Assembly (NCBI RefSeq): GCF_019207085.1
Contig: NZ_JAATOM010000007.1
Location: 124,001 to 188,000 of the forward strand
Reading direction: 5' to 3'
DNA length: 64,000 nucleotides
From: Variovorax sp. dw_308
GTDB taxonomy: Bacteria > Pseudomonadota > Gammaproteobacteria > Burkholderiales > Burkholderiaceae_C
Shown piece by piece: positions 16,775-25,829 of this stretch (within the stretch, counting starts at the first letter, position 1; each line of letters begins with the position of its first letter). Below the pieces are notes generated by a model, which made no database searches, was not told where the DNA came from, and saw nothing but the letters and a program-made list of their open reading frames with translations. The position numbers and the translations under genes were made by a program.

Positions 16775-18670
16775 ATGCCTGTAGCGCCCCCAACTGCCGT
16801 GCCGCTGCGCCTGCGACGCTTCCGCGTCGACGTCGGCACCATCATCACGGTCGTGATCCTGGTCGAGTCGCTGCTGCTCATTGCGCTGGGCTACTGGGGT
16901 TCGCAGCGGCTGGTGTCGCGCATCGGCGAGTCGGCGCACCAGGCCGACCACCTGCGCATCGAGGACCGGACCATCGCCTTCCTGAACCATGCGTCGACGG
17001 CCGTGCGGTCCATGAGCGAAAGCCCGAGCCTGCAGACCGGCGGCGAGGGCGCCGGCCAGTCGGGCGAATTGATCTGGACGCTGTTGCAGCAGTCGCCTGA
17101 ACTCGACAGCATCTACGTCGCGGCCGCCGATGGCCGCATGCTCATGGTGACCCGGCATCCCGAACCGGCGGTGGTCAACATGAAGGCCGAGCCGGAGGGC
17201 ACCACCGAGGTCTGGCACTTCAAGCCGCGGGCCAGCGACAGCACCGATGTGCAGGAGCGCTTTCGCACGGTGCGCGTGGAGACCTTGCACACCCAGTACA
17301 AGCCGACCGAACGAGGCTGGTTCAAGAGTGCAATGAACGGCCAGCGCAGCGAAGCGGTCTGGTCGCAACCCTACGTGTTCGCCGCGCAGCAGGAGGAAAT
17401 CGGGGTGACCTATTCGCTGCCGGCATGGCGGCGCGGCGCGGACGGCAGCACCCAGGAACTGGTGGCCGCCGGCGACGTCTCGCTGGGTCGGCTTTCCGAG
17501 TTCGTGCGCCTGTTCAGCCGCGACGGCCAGGGCGAGGCAGCGCTGCTGGGCACCGAGTTCCAGGTGCTGGCGCGCAGCGATGTCGAAGGCGATGTGAAGC
17601 ACCTCGAGGTGCCGCGCGATGGCGTGCTGGGCGCGGTGATTGCGCGCATGCAGGGCGGCGCCGGCGCGCGCGGCGCCACCGCGGACGCCAGCTTTGCGCT
17701 GGACCACGCGGGCCGCCGCTACCTGGTCCGCACCTCGCACCTGCCGTCCACCCACTGGCTGCTGGCCAGCTGGGTGCCGGAGGACACGGTGCTCGGCGGC
17801 CTGCAGCGCAACGTGCTGTGGCTGCTCGCACTGGTGCTGGCGTCGCTGGCCATCATCCTGACGGTGTCGCTTCGCCTGTCGAAGGTGGTCACGCTGCCGG
17901 TCGAGCAGCTGTCGCGCATCGCGCGCCGCATCGGCCGCTTCGACCTGGACAACATACCGCGCGTGCCGAGCCGCGTGCTGGAGATCCAGCAACTCGACCA
18001 GGCGCTCGACGACTCGGCGCGCGGGCTGAAGGCGTTTCGCAAGTTCGTGCCGGTCGACCTGGTGAACCAGCTGGTCGATGAAGGCCACACGCTCACGCCG
18101 AGTGGCGAGCCGCGCCGCATCACGGCCATGTTCACCGACATCGAGGGCTTCACGCGCATCTCCGAAGCCGTCGAGACCAGGGTGCTGGTGGAGCAGCTGA
18201 CGGCGTACTTCAACGTGGCCACGCGCGTGATCGCGCGCCACGGCGGCACGGTCGACAAGTTCATCGGCGACGCGATCATGGTGCTGTGGGGCGCACCCTC
18301 GCCGCTCGATGACGCCGAGTACAAGGCCTGTGTGGCCGCACTGGAACTGCGAGCGGAACTTGCCGTGCTCAACACGCGCTGGGCCACGCAGGGCCTGCAG
18401 GCCTTCGCCACGCGCATCGGCATGCACACCGGCACCGCGGTGGTGGGCGCGCTCGGCTCGAACGAGCGGCTGGCCTATACGGCATTCGGCGACACCATCA
18501 ATGTCGCGAGCCGCATCGAAGGCCTGAACAAGGACCTGGGTACGCGCGTGCTGTTGTCGGAGGCGACCTTCGAAGGGCTCCGGGGACGGCTGCGCACGCG
18601 GCGCATCGAGGAGATCGCGCTGCGCGGGCGGATGTCGAAGGTGGTGCTGTACGAATTGCTGGAAGGCTGA
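16775..18670 (+). CDS. Membrane-bound class III adenylate/guanylate cyclase with periplasmic sensor and HAMP
   Basis: 631 residues. The order is: cytoplasmic start, TM helix (TIITVVILVESLLLIALGYW), an extracytoplasmic sensor of about 300 residues resembling dCache, a second TM helix (VLWLLALVLASLAIILTVSL), HAMP, and a C-terminal cyclase domain. The catalytic domain has both metal Asp motifs (FTDIEGFTRIS and KFIGDAIMVLWG) and the FGDTINVASRIEGL segment, so it is probably active. It would make cAMP or cGMP in response to a periplasmic ligand; the nucleotide is not decided here. It stands alone on the plus strand, convergent with an SDR gene. Confidence 0.88.
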   Translation: MPVAPPTAVPLRLRRFRVDVGTIITVVILVESLLLIALGYWGSQRLVSRIGESAHQADHLRIEDRTIAFLNHASTAVRSMSESPSLQTGGEGAGQSGELIWTLLQQSPELDSIYVAAADGRMLMVTRHPEPAVVNMKAEPEGTTEVWHFKPRASDSTDVQERFRTVRVETLHTQYKPTERGWFKSAMNGQRSEAVWSQPYVFAAQQEEIGVTYSLPAWRRGADGSTQELVAAGDVSLGRLSEFVRLFSRDGQGEAALLGTEFQVLARSDVEGDVKHLEVPRDGVLGAVIARMQGGAGARGATADASFALDHAGRRYLVRTSHLPSTHWLLASWVPEDTVLGGLQRNVLWLLALVLASLAIILTVSLRLSKVVTLPVEQLSRIARRIGRFDLDNIPRVPSRVLEIQQLDQALDDSARGLKAFRKFVPVDLVNQLVDEGHTLTPSGEPRRITAMFTDIEGFTRISEAVETRVLVEQLTAYFNVATRVIARHGGTVDKFIGDAIMVLWGAPSPLDDAEYKACVAALELRAELAVLNTRWATQGLQAFATRIGMHTGTAVVGALGSNERLAYTAFGDTINVASRIEGLNKDLGTRVLLSEATFEGLRGRLRTRRIEEIALRGRMSKVVLYELLEG

Positions 18671-18756
18671 ACGGATTCACTTCGATGGCGCCGCCGCACC
18701 ATCGCGTAGCCGGCGCACGTGAAGCCGGCGCTGCGAGATCAGCGCTTCGGCGGTGT

Positions 18757-19581
18757 CTACTGGCTCGCCGTGATCCCACCGTCCAGGTACAGCACCTGCC
18801 CCGTGATGAACGCAGCCGCCGGCGAGCAGAAGAACACCGCGGGGCCGGCCACGTCCGATGGCTCGGCGACGCGGCCGAGCGGAATGCGGTCGAGCACCTG
18901 CTGGTGCGTGGCGGGGTTGTCGAGCCAGTGCCGGGCCATCTCGGTGCGCACCACCGTCGGCGCGAGGCCGTTGACGGTGATGCCGTGCGGCGCCAGTTCG
19001 CTCGCGTGCTGACGGATCAGCATGACCAGCGCGCCCTTGGTGCTGGCGTAGGCGGAGTAGCCGCGACCGCGCAAGCCCAGTTGGGCGCGCACCGACAACA
19101 GGTGAACCTGCCTGCCGCCGCGCCCGCCAGTGATCTGGTGCCTCGCCACCGCCTGCGCGAGGAACATCGCCGACTTCAGGTTGACCTGCACCACTTCGTC
19201 GAAAGTCTCCTCGGACACATCGAGCAAGGCCTGCTCGCGCTGGATGCCGACGCAGTTGAGCAGCAGGTCGAGCGCGCCGAAGTGGCGATGCACCGCATCG
19301 ACCGAGCGCTGGATGTCCGCGACGCTGTGCGCATCCATCGCGAGCCCGAGCGCGTCGTGTCCTGCGGCACGCAGCGTGGCAGCGAGCGCCGTCGCCTTCG
19401 CTTCGTCACGGCCCGACACGGCCACCCTGGCACCTGCCCGCGCGAGGGCCCACGCAATCGCCTCGCCGATGCCACCATAGCCGCCGGGCACATATGCCAC
19501 GCGACCGCGAAGGTCGAAAAGGCCCGTGAGGGAGCGAGGATCAAAAGCCATGGGGGTCGCGGTCATCGGACCGTCTTTCAT
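18757..19581 (-). CDS. Short-chain dehydrogenase/reductase (SDR)
   Basis: 274 residues. The start ATG 19581 overlaps the livH stop (ATGA); an internal ATG at 19566 is also possible. The dinucleotide motif is VPGGYGGIGEA, close to the classical TGxxxGIG, and the active site is YSAYASTKGAL (Tyr-x3-Lys). The C-terminus (FITGQVLYLDGGI) is typical of 3-oxoacyl-ACP-reductase-like and sugar-alcohol SDRs. As the last gene of the RpiR-headed operon it probably oxidises or reduces the imported polyol or keto-sugar; this is inferred from context. Confidence 0.85.
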   Translation of the reverse strand: MKDGPMTATPMAFDPRSLTGLFDLRGRVAYVPGGYGGIGEAIAWALARAGARVAVSGRDEAKATALAATLRAAGHDALGLAMDAHSVADIQRSVDAVHRHFGALDLLLNCVGIQREQALLDVSEETFDEVVQVNLKSAMFLAQAVARHQITGGRGGRQVHLLSVRAQLGLRGRGYSAYASTKGALVMLIRQHASELAPHGITVNGLAPTVVRTEMARHWLDNPATHQQVLDRIPLGRVAEPSDVAGPAVFFCSPAAAFITGQVLYLDGGITASQ

Positions 19582-20507
19582 GCGTCGAGAACGCTCTTTT
19601 TTCCAAACAGCCCGCGCGAGCGGAACGTGACGACCGCGATGAACAGCAGGTACATCGACATCAGCGACCACTCCGACGCATAAGCACCCGTGAGCCCCAC
19701 CACCATGCCGACCATCAGTCCCGCGATCACCGCGCCCCACAGCGAGCCGACGCCGCCGAGCACGATGATGAGGAACGCCGGCACCACCGCGTCGACGCCG
19801 ACGTGCGGCCGGATGCCCCAGATCGGCGCCATCACCACGCCGGCAATGGCGGCCAGGGCCACGCCCAACGCGAAGACGAACAGCCGCAGCCGCGAAAGGT
19901 TGATGCCGAGCGCGCGCACCATCTCGCTGTCGTGCGCGCCCGCCTTGATGATGGCGCCGTAGGGCGTCTTCTGCAGGAACAGCCACAGCAGCCCGATCAT
20001 CAGCACCGCGAAGGCGCTCGCGAAGAAGCGATAGCGCGAGTACACGAGGTCGCCCATCAGCACCGCACCCGAGATCGCCTCCGGCAGCGCGAGTTGCTTC
20101 TCCGACGAGCCCCACACGAGGCGGATGCCCTCCTCGATCACCAGCGCCGCGCCGAAGGTGAGCAGCAGGCCATAGAGCGGATCGCGCCCGTAGGTTCGCC
20201 GCATGCACAGTTCGAGCAGCATGCCGAAGAGGCCGACGAAGACCGGCGCAAGGAACAGCGCCAGCACGTAGCGAAGCCCGATCGGCAAGCCCATGTACCA
20301 GGCCTCCGCTTCCGGAAACAGGCCGAGCTTCGGCGCGACGATGAACAGCGCCGCATACATGCCGAGCGCGAACAGCGAGCCGTGCGCGAGGTTGATCGTC
20401 TCCATCACGCCGACGATCAGCATGAAGCCCAGCGCGACCAGTGCGAACAGCAGGCCGAGCGAGATGCCGTTGACCAGGAACGGCAGCAGGTTGCCGATGA
20501 ATTCCAT
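19578..20507 (-). CDS. livH: Branched-chain-amino-acid-type ABC permease (LivH family)
   Basis: 309 residues and about eight hydrophobic helices. Family features include GLLFALVALGFMLIVGVMETINLAHGSLFALGMY near the start, which is characteristic of LivH/UrtB permeases. Its LivM, LivG and LivF partners are encoded divergently from 25830 onward, so the transporter is split over two operons. The companion genes (kinase, reductase, SDR, RpiR regulator) suggest the cargo is a sugar or polyol derivative rather than an amino acid. The symbol names the family, not a proven substrate. Confidence 0.88.
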   Translation of the reverse strand: MEFIGNLLPFLVNGISLGLLFALVALGFMLIVGVMETINLAHGSLFALGMYAALFIVAPKLGLFPEAEAWYMGLPIGLRYVLALFLAPVFVGLFGMLLELCMRRTYGRDPLYGLLLTFGAALVIEEGIRLVWGSSEKQLALPEAISGAVLMGDLVYSRYRFFASAFAVLMIGLLWLFLQKTPYGAIIKAGAHDSEMVRALGINLSRLRLFVFALGVALAAIAGVVMAPIWGIRPHVGVDAVVPAFLIIVLGGVGSLWGAVIAGLMVGMVVGLTGAYASEWSLMSMYLLFIAVVTFRSRGLFGKKSVLDA

Positions 20508-20532
20508 CGCGTGCGTTGCCCGGTGTTTCGGT

Positions 20533-21849
20533 TCAGACGTCGTAGCTCGGCGTTGCGTCGTAGCTCTCGAGCTTGCAGGCGCCCTGCGCGTCGGTGTCCA
20601 TCACGTCCTTCGGATTCGCCTGCGTCATGATCTTGAAGATGTCGTCCTTCTCGGCCGGCTGTTCGTTGTAGCGCGCCATGTAGATGGTCTGCTGGCACTG
20701 GTGCGTGACCGGATCCATCCACGCGTCGAAGTGCTGCAGCCTGTCGACCGCATTCATCTGCCGGCCTTCCAGTTTCTTGATGACGGCGATGTTCTGCGTG
20801 GTGCCGGCTTCCTCGGTGCAGCGCAGCAGTTCGCGCGTCGCCATGTAGCTGTTGTGATAGACGTTGCCCGGCACGCGGATCGCCATGCCCGGGAACTGCT
20901 TCTGGTAGGCCGCGACGAACTCCTTCACGCCCGGCAGGTCGAGCCGGTAGTACCAGGTGGTGCCGAACACGCCGAAGATCGCTTCCGGCCCGAGGCCGTA
21001 CACGTCGGGCCAGTCCTGCTGGTTGTTGATCCACGCGATGCTCTGGTGCATCTTGAGTTGCACCACCTGCTGGCGCAGCGCCTTGATGTCGTCGCCGCCG
21101 ACCGCAGTGGCCACCACGTTCGGCTTGAGCTGCTGCAGCTTGAGCAGGTAGGCAGAGAAGTCGCGCGTGTTCTGCGGCACCAGCAGTTCGTCCACGATCT
21201 TGCCGCCGTTGGCCTCGACGATGGCGCGCGTGGCCTTCGAGGTGGTGTGGCCCCACACGTAGTCGTTGGTCAGCAGCACCCAGTTCTTTCCGCTCGTGGC
21301 GATGGCGTTCTTGACGATCGCGTTGCTGAAGTTGGTGCCGTTGCCGTCCCACACGAACTTGGTGCGGTGGCAGTCCTTGCCGGCCTCGGTCGGCGAGCTG
21401 GAGTTGGTGTTCAGGAAGATCGTGCCGTACTTCTGCGCGACCTGCGAGATCGCGTTCGACACGCCCGAATGCACCGCCCCAATCAGGTAGGTCGCCTCGT
21501 TGCGCGTGATCATGCGCTCGGCCACGCGCGAGCCGGTGGCGGGCGTGGTCTCGGTGTCGATGTGGATCGCCTCGATGCGCCGGCCCAGCACGCCGCCCTT
21601 GTCGTTGAACTCCTTGATCGCCATCATCGCGCCGAGCCGTTCCTCGCCGCCCGAGGCCGCGTACATGCCCGACGCGTCCATCGTGAGCCCGATGACCAGC
21701 GGCTTCTTCTGCGCGCTCTGCGCCCATGCGCGGTTGTGCTTCCATGGACCCATGAAGGGCGCGACGCCGTAGAGGCCCACGCCTGCGAGTGCGAGGCCCG
21801 TGCCCTTGAGCAGGCTGCGGCGCGAGGAAGGAAGATCCGTCTTGTTCAT
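20533..21849 (-). CDS. Periplasmic substrate-binding protein of the Liv-type ABC transporter
   Basis: 438 residues from ATG 21849, with GGAG upstream. The N-terminus has a Tat-like signal (SSRRSLLKGTGLALAGVGLYGVAPF). The mature part is a type I periplasmic-binding fold: KPLVIGLTMDASGMYAASGGEERLGAMMAIKEFNDKGG, then DTETTPATG. It is encoded 25 bp upstream of livH. A Tat signal on a solute receptor is unusual but recurrent in this family. Confidence 0.88.
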   Translation of the reverse strand: MNKTDLPSSRRSLLKGTGLALAGVGLYGVAPFMGPWKHNRAWAQSAQKKPLVIGLTMDASGMYAASGGEERLGAMMAIKEFNDKGGVLGRRIEAIHIDTETTPATGSRVAERMITRNEATYLIGAVHSGVSNAISQVAQKYGTIFLNTNSSSPTEAGKDCHRTKFVWDGNGTNFSNAIVKNAIATSGKNWVLLTNDYVWGHTTSKATRAIVEANGGKIVDELLVPQNTRDFSAYLLKLQQLKPNVVATAVGGDDIKALRQQVVQLKMHQSIAWINNQQDWPDVYGLGPEAIFGVFGTTWYYRLDLPGVKEFVAAYQKQFPGMAIRVPGNVYHNSYMATRELLRCTEEAGTTQNIAVIKKLEGRQMNAVDRLQHFDAWMDPVTHQCQQTIYMARYNEQPAEKDDIFKIMTQANPKDVMDTDAQGACKLESYDATPSYDV

Positions 21850-21943
21850 GGTTTGTCTCCAGCAAGGTTGAGAGGGCGAGCGCCTGTTCACACGACGAAC
21901 GGAGATCGCGCTGGCCAGGCTTGCCAGCGCGAAGGGGAAGGCC

Positions 21944-22846
21944 CTAGCGCGGAACGATCTTCACGTCGTTGAGTTTTTCCTGCGCCTCGAACAGCGAGGC
22001 GATGAGCTTGTCGCCGTAGCCCATGTTCACGGCCTGCACCAGGCTCTGGTGCGCGGCCTCGCCCATGAAGCTGGACACGGGCAACATCTCTGCCAGGTGG
22101 GTGTAGTAGCGCAGGTCTTTCTGCGCGTTGGCAATGCCGAACTTGAAGCCGTCGACCGTGCCCTCGGTCAGCGTCTTCGCGGTCATCATCTGGAAGATGC
22201 CGCAGTTGACCCCGCCCACCGACACCACGTCGTAGAGCCGCTTGAGGTCCAGCCCCGACTTGGCCGCAACGGCAAATGCTTCGGCGATGCAGGCCGCGAA
22301 GCTCATGGCCATCATGTTGTTGACCAGCTTGAGCACATGGCCGTGGCCGGGCGGGCCGACGTGGAAGATGTTCTCGCAGAAGGCCTTGAGCACGGGCTCG
22401 ACGACCGCGAAGTCCTCGGGCGTGGCGCCGACCATGGTGTTGAGTCGGCCCTCCTCCGCTTCCTTGGGCGTGCGTGCCAGCGGCGCATCGACCATCTTCA
22501 CGCCGCGCGCGGCGAGGTCGGCGCGGACCCTGGTGGTGGACGACGGTTCCGCGGTCGAGCAGTCGACCACCATCAGCCCGTCGCGCGCGCCTTCGAGCAC
22601 GCCGTCCTTGTCGTACACGATGGCCTCGACCTGCGGCGAGCCGGTGACGCAGATGAAGACGATGTCGCTCGCCTGCGCGACCGCCGCATTCGTCGATGCT
22701 TCGGTGGCGCCGGCCGCCAGCAGGTCCTCGACGTTGGCGCGGTTGCGATGCACCTTGATGGTGACCGCGAAGCCCTTGGCCAGCAGGTTCTTCACCATGC
22801 CGTGGCCCATCATGCCGATGCCGATAAAACCGATGCGTGGATTCAT
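21944..22846 (-). CDS. NAD(P)-dependent beta-hydroxyacid dehydrogenase (3-hydroxyisobutyrate / tartronate semialdehyde reductase type)
   Basis: 300 residues from ATG 22846. The Rossmann motif is GFIGIGMMGHGM. The family catalytic Lys lies in GHGHVLKLVNNMM, and the substrate-binding segment is VDAPLARTPKEAEEGRLNTMVG. The family reduces or oxidises beta-hydroxyacids such as 3-hydroxyisobutyrate, tartronate semialdehyde and gluconate derivatives. Between a sugar-kinase gene and a transporter gene, a sugar-acid substrate is more likely than a valine intermediate; this is inference. Confidence 0.82.
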   Translation of the reverse strand: MNPRIGFIGIGMMGHGMVKNLLAKGFAVTIKVHRNRANVEDLLAAGATEASTNAAVAQASDIVFICVTGSPQVEAIVYDKDGVLEGARDGLMVVDCSTAEPSSTTRVRADLAARGVKMVDAPLARTPKEAEEGRLNTMVGATPEDFAVVEPVLKAFCENIFHVGPPGHGHVLKLVNNMMAMSFAACIAEAFAVAAKSGLDLKRLYDVVSVGGVNCGIFQMMTAKTLTEGTVDGFKFGIANAQKDLRYYTHLAEMLPVSSFMGEAAHQSLVQAVNMGYGDKLIASLFEAQEKLNDVKIVPR

Positions 22847-22859
22847 GTGATTCACCTTT

Positions 22860-24800
22860 TCAAAGAGGAAGTGCGATGGTGCCCTTGCTTTCGTGGCGTG
22901 CGGCACGCCAGAGGGCAAGCAGCCGCGCATAGCGATCTGCGATGTCGTGCACGGCCTGGCCGTCGTTCATGCGGCCGGCGAACCATTCGCTGGCGGCCGG
23001 CCCGAAGATCGAACGGCCGACGGCAAAGCCGCGGCAGATGGCGTGCGAAGCGGCGGTGCGGAAGCCGCGCTCCAGTTGTTCTTCCGGCGCCTCGAGGCCC
23101 AGCAGCAGCACGCCGCGGCAATGCGGGTCATGTCGGGCGATGGTGGCGGCGATCTGGGTCCAGGCTTCTGCCGATGCGGGCGGCGGGAGCTTCCACCAGT
23201 CGGGGCGGATGCCGACCGCGTAGATCTGCGCCATCGCCTCGGCGAGCACGCCGTCGTCGGCACGCAGGTCGCGCGGCAGGATCACCTCGATGAGGAATTC
23301 ATGGAAGGTCTCGACGCTGGCGCTCTGCAATGCCGTGAGCGATGCGAGTTGTGTGTCGCGCAGCGACTGCGTGTCGTCGGGGTGGTAGCTCACCAGGCAC
23401 TTGGCCACATGCTCGGCGGGCCATGTGCGCATCTCCAGTGCGAGCGACCTGGCGGGTTCGAATTGCAGCGGCCGCGAACCGGGCACCTCGACCGGCCGCG
23501 CGACCCACCAGCCGCGCCCCGTGAGGCCAGGCAGGATGTCGGCGCCGAAGCGGCTGTCGAGGATGATGCCCGGCGCCAGTCCCGGCTGTGCATGCACTTG
23601 GGCCGCCACCTGCGCGGCTTCGGCAACGAGGCGCTTGAAGGCCTCGATGCGCTGCGGCGCCGCGTGGTGCTGCTGCGCCAGTTCATCGAACTGCACGCGG
23701 TGATCGAATGCCAGGATGCCGAGCTCGTCCCAGTGCCGCGTGCGTGTGCTGACGCGATGCAGATGTTCCAGCGCCGCGTCTTCGCGCAGGCGGCGTGTAG
23801 GCGAACCATGTGCCAGGAAGGATTGCAGCTCTTCCCAACTCGCCATCGCCGGCGCGCAACCGTGGCGGGACACCACCAGCGCCCCGCACGCATTGGCGAA
23901 CGCGCAGCAGCGCGCGAGCCGCTCGTCCTTCAGCCAGCCGCGCAGGAAGCCCGCCATGAACGCGTCGCCCGCGCCGAGCACGTTGTAGACATCGACCGGA
24001 AAGCCCGGCCCGCGCAGGCCTTGCTCGATATCGTCGGGGATGGCGCCATCGAAGACGACGCAGCCCATCGGCCCGCGCTTCACCACCAGCGTGCCTTGCG
24101 TCAACGCGCGCAGTGCACGCAGCGCGGCGAGCGTGTCGGTGCTGCCGCCGGCGATGTGGATCTCTTCCTCGGTGCCGACCACCAGGTCGCAGTACCCGAT
24201 CACCGACTGGATGTGCGCGCTGACCCGGTCCGACGGCACGAAGCGCTGCTCGCCCATGCCGGGGCTGGTCAGGCCCCACAGCACCGGGCGGTAGTCGATG
24301 TCCAGCACCACGCGGGTGCCGGCCTCGCGCGCCAGCTGCATCGCCCTGACGCAGGCCCGATACGGCTGCGGCTGCGAAAGGTGCGTGCCCGAGATCAGCA
24401 GGCCGGTCGCCGACGCGAGGTAGGCCGCGGAGAAGTCGTGCTCGTCGATCGCCATGTCGGCGCAGTTGTCGCGGTAGAAGATCAGCGGAAAGGTCTCGCG
24501 GTCCTGGATGCCGAGGAAGACCAGCGCGGTGAGGCGCTTCGGGTCGGTCGCGACATGCGTCACGTCGACGCCTTCGGCCGCGAGCGTCTGCCGCACGAAG
24601 CGCCCGTGATGTTCGTCGCCGACGCGCGTGAACATCGACGGCTTGAGACCCAGCCGTGCGAGGCCGACCGCCGTGTTGGCCGGCGAGCCGCCGAGGTACT
24701 TGCTGAAGCTCTGCATGTCTTCGAGCCGGCCGCCGATCTGCTCGCCGTAGAGGTCGACGGCGGCGCGTCCGACGCAGATGATGTCGAAGGGACGCGTCAC
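22860..24800 (-). CDS. iolC: Bifunctional 5-dehydro-2-deoxygluconokinase-like (IolC/PfkB) protein with C-terminal DUF2090 aldolase-like domain
   Basis: 646 residues. I chose GTG 24800 (VTRPFD) because GGAGG stands 6 nt upstream; a further GTG at 24821 has no ribosome site. Residues 1 to about 325 are a PfkB kinase: YLGGSPANTAVGLARLG and the anion-hole motif NVLGAGDAFMAGFLRG. The remaining ~300 residues match the DUF2090 domain fused to IolC in many proteobacteria (LGILAFDHRVQFDEL, then GRSIFGPAASEWFAG), thought to act as the deoxyphosphogluconate aldolase. In inositol catabolism the two steps follow each other. No iolB, iolD, iolE or iolG is in the window, so the substrate may be another keto-deoxy sugar acid. 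Confidence 0.82.
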   Translation of the reverse strand: MTRPFDIICVGRAAVDLYGEQIGGRLEDMQSFSKYLGGSPANTAVGLARLGLKPSMFTRVGDEHHGRFVRQTLAAEGVDVTHVATDPKRLTALVFLGIQDRETFPLIFYRDNCADMAIDEHDFSAAYLASATGLLISGTHLSQPQPYRACVRAMQLAREAGTRVVLDIDYRPVLWGLTSPGMGEQRFVPSDRVSAHIQSVIGYCDLVVGTEEEIHIAGGSTDTLAALRALRALTQGTLVVKRGPMGCVVFDGAIPDDIEQGLRGPGFPVDVYNVLGAGDAFMAGFLRGWLKDERLARCCAFANACGALVVSRHGCAPAMASWEELQSFLAHGSPTRRLREDAALEHLHRVSTRTRHWDELGILAFDHRVQFDELAQQHHAAPQRIEAFKRLVAEAAQVAAQVHAQPGLAPGIILDSRFGADILPGLTGRGWWVARPVEVPGSRPLQFEPARSLALEMRTWPAEHVAKCLVSYHPDDTQSLRDTQLASLTALQSASVETFHEFLIEVILPRDLRADDGVLAEAMAQIYAVGIRPDWWKLPPPASAEAWTQIAATIARHDPHCRGVLLLGLEAPEEQLERGFRTAASHAICRGFAVGRSIFGPAASEWFAGRMNDGQAVHDIADRYARLLALWRAARHESKGTIALPL

Positions 24801-24837
24801 TGGAACCTCCGTGCTTCGCACTGCGGTGCGAGCTTGC

Positions 24838-25719
24838 TCATGCCACCCCCGCCCGCGCGCCCGCGCGCCGCACCTTGCGCTGCGTGCCCTGCTCCGCGAT
24901 CAGGTGGCCGGCGCTGACCACCAGCGCCTGCGCCAGGCATAGCGGCGCGACGAGGGAGCGGAAGGGCTTGGACGAATCGTCCTGCAGCTCGAAACACACC
25001 CTGGCCGACGGCTTCAGCGGCGACAACGGACCATCGGTGATCGCGATGACGTGCGCGCCGATGCGCTTGCCCTCGGCCGCGGCCTCGATCACGTCGGGCG
25101 AGTAGTTGCGGAAGCTCGCCACCACCAGCACCTCGCCCGGCGCGATGGCGCGCAGGCTCTCACGCAGCATGCCGCCGGCGCCATCGAGCAGGTGCGTTCG
25201 CAGTTCGAGCTGGCTCAGCGCATAGGCGAGGTAGGCCGCGACCGGGAAGGCGCGCTTCTGCGCCAGCACATGGATGCGCGGCGCGGCCGCCACCAGCTTC
25301 ACGGCGGCCTTGAGATCGGCCTCGCGCACGCTCTCTTCCAGGTGGCTCAGCTCGGCCATGGAATCTGTGGCCAGCTGGTGCAGCACGCCGGCCGGCGCGG
25401 TCGCACCGTTGCCGACTCTGGCCTGCGTGCGCCGCATGGTGTCGATGCGGTCGCGGTAGCTCGACGAGCGCTCCACCAGGTGGCTGCGAAAGAGCTGCTG
25501 CATCTCGGAAAAGCCACCATAGCCCAAGGCGTTGGCGAAGCGGATCATCGCGGAGGGCTGAACCTCGGTGGCTTCGGCGATGGCCGCGACTGTGCCCAGC
25601 GCCAGCTCGCTCGGCCGCTCCAGCGCAAAGCGCGCGATGCGCTGCAACTGCTTCGACATGTCGGGGTAGGCCAGCGCGATCTGGTCCTTGAGTTGTTCGT
25701 AGGTGCCGACGGAAGCCAT
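24838..25719 (-). CDS. MurR/RpiR-family transcriptional regulator
   Basis: 293 residues. The N-terminal ~80 residues form the RpiR helix-turn-helix domain (TVAAIAEATEVQPSAMIRFANALGYGGFSEMQQLF). Residues about 130-260 form a SIS sugar-phosphate-binding domain (VLAQKRAFPVAAYLAYALSQL; EVLVVASFRNYSPDVIEAAAEGKRIGAHVIAITDG). Such proteins repress sugar or inositol genes until a sugar phosphate binds. It heads the minus-strand operon and faces livM; two GAA-N6-TTC sites lie in the gap, one only 22 bp before its start, consistent with autoregulation. Confidence 0.9.
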   Translation of the reverse strand: MASVGTYEQLKDQIALAYPDMSKQLQRIARFALERPSELALGTVAAIAEATEVQPSAMIRFANALGYGGFSEMQQLFRSHLVERSSSYRDRIDTMRRTQARVGNGATAPAGVLHQLATDSMAELSHLEESVREADLKAAVKLVAAAPRIHVLAQKRAFPVAAYLAYALSQLELRTHLLDGAGGMLRESLRAIAPGEVLVVASFRNYSPDVIEAAAEGKRIGAHVIAITDGPLSPLKPSARVCFELQDDSSKPFRSLVAPLCLAQALVVSAGHLIAEQGTQRKVRRAGARAGVA

Positions 25720-25740
25720 GGAGTGGACTGGAACGAAATC

Positions 25741-25752
25741 GAATAAATGTTC
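25741..25752. promoter_or_regulatory. Putative RpiR operator 1 (GAA-N6-TTC)
   Basis: GAATAAATGTTC. It shares the GAA-N6-TTC core with the second site exactly 30 bp away (about three helical turns). Related RpiR-type IolR proteins are reported to bind a GGAA-N6-TTCC motif. It lies immediately before the livM -35 hexamer. Confidence 0.5.
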
Positions 25753-25781
25753 TTGAGTGTTTTTATATTAGAACGTACATT
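25753..25781 (+). promoter_or_regulatory. Predicted livM promoter
   Basis: TTGAGT (25753-25758), a 17-bp spacer, and TACATT (25776-25781). The -10 overlaps the second GAA-N6-TTC site, so a bound regulator would block it. Confidence 0.45.
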
Positions 25782-25793
25782 CTGTTTTGTCCA
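25765..25793 (-). promoter_or_regulatory. Predicted rpiR-operon promoter (minus strand)
   Basis: Read on the minus strand: TGGACA (25793-25788), a 17-bp spacer, then TAATAT (25770-25765). The spacer contains the second GAA-N6-TTC site. It overlaps the livM promoter face to face. Confidence 0.4.
25771..25782. promoter_or_regulatory. Putative RpiR operator 2 (GAA-N6-TTC)
   Basis: GAACGTACATTC, embedded in the longer near-palindrome AGAACGTACATTCT (25770-25783). It sits within both predicted divergent promoters. Confidence 0.55.
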
Positions 25794-25829
25794 GTTGCCG
25801 TTTCCTTTGTTTTTCAGGACTCCGTTTCC

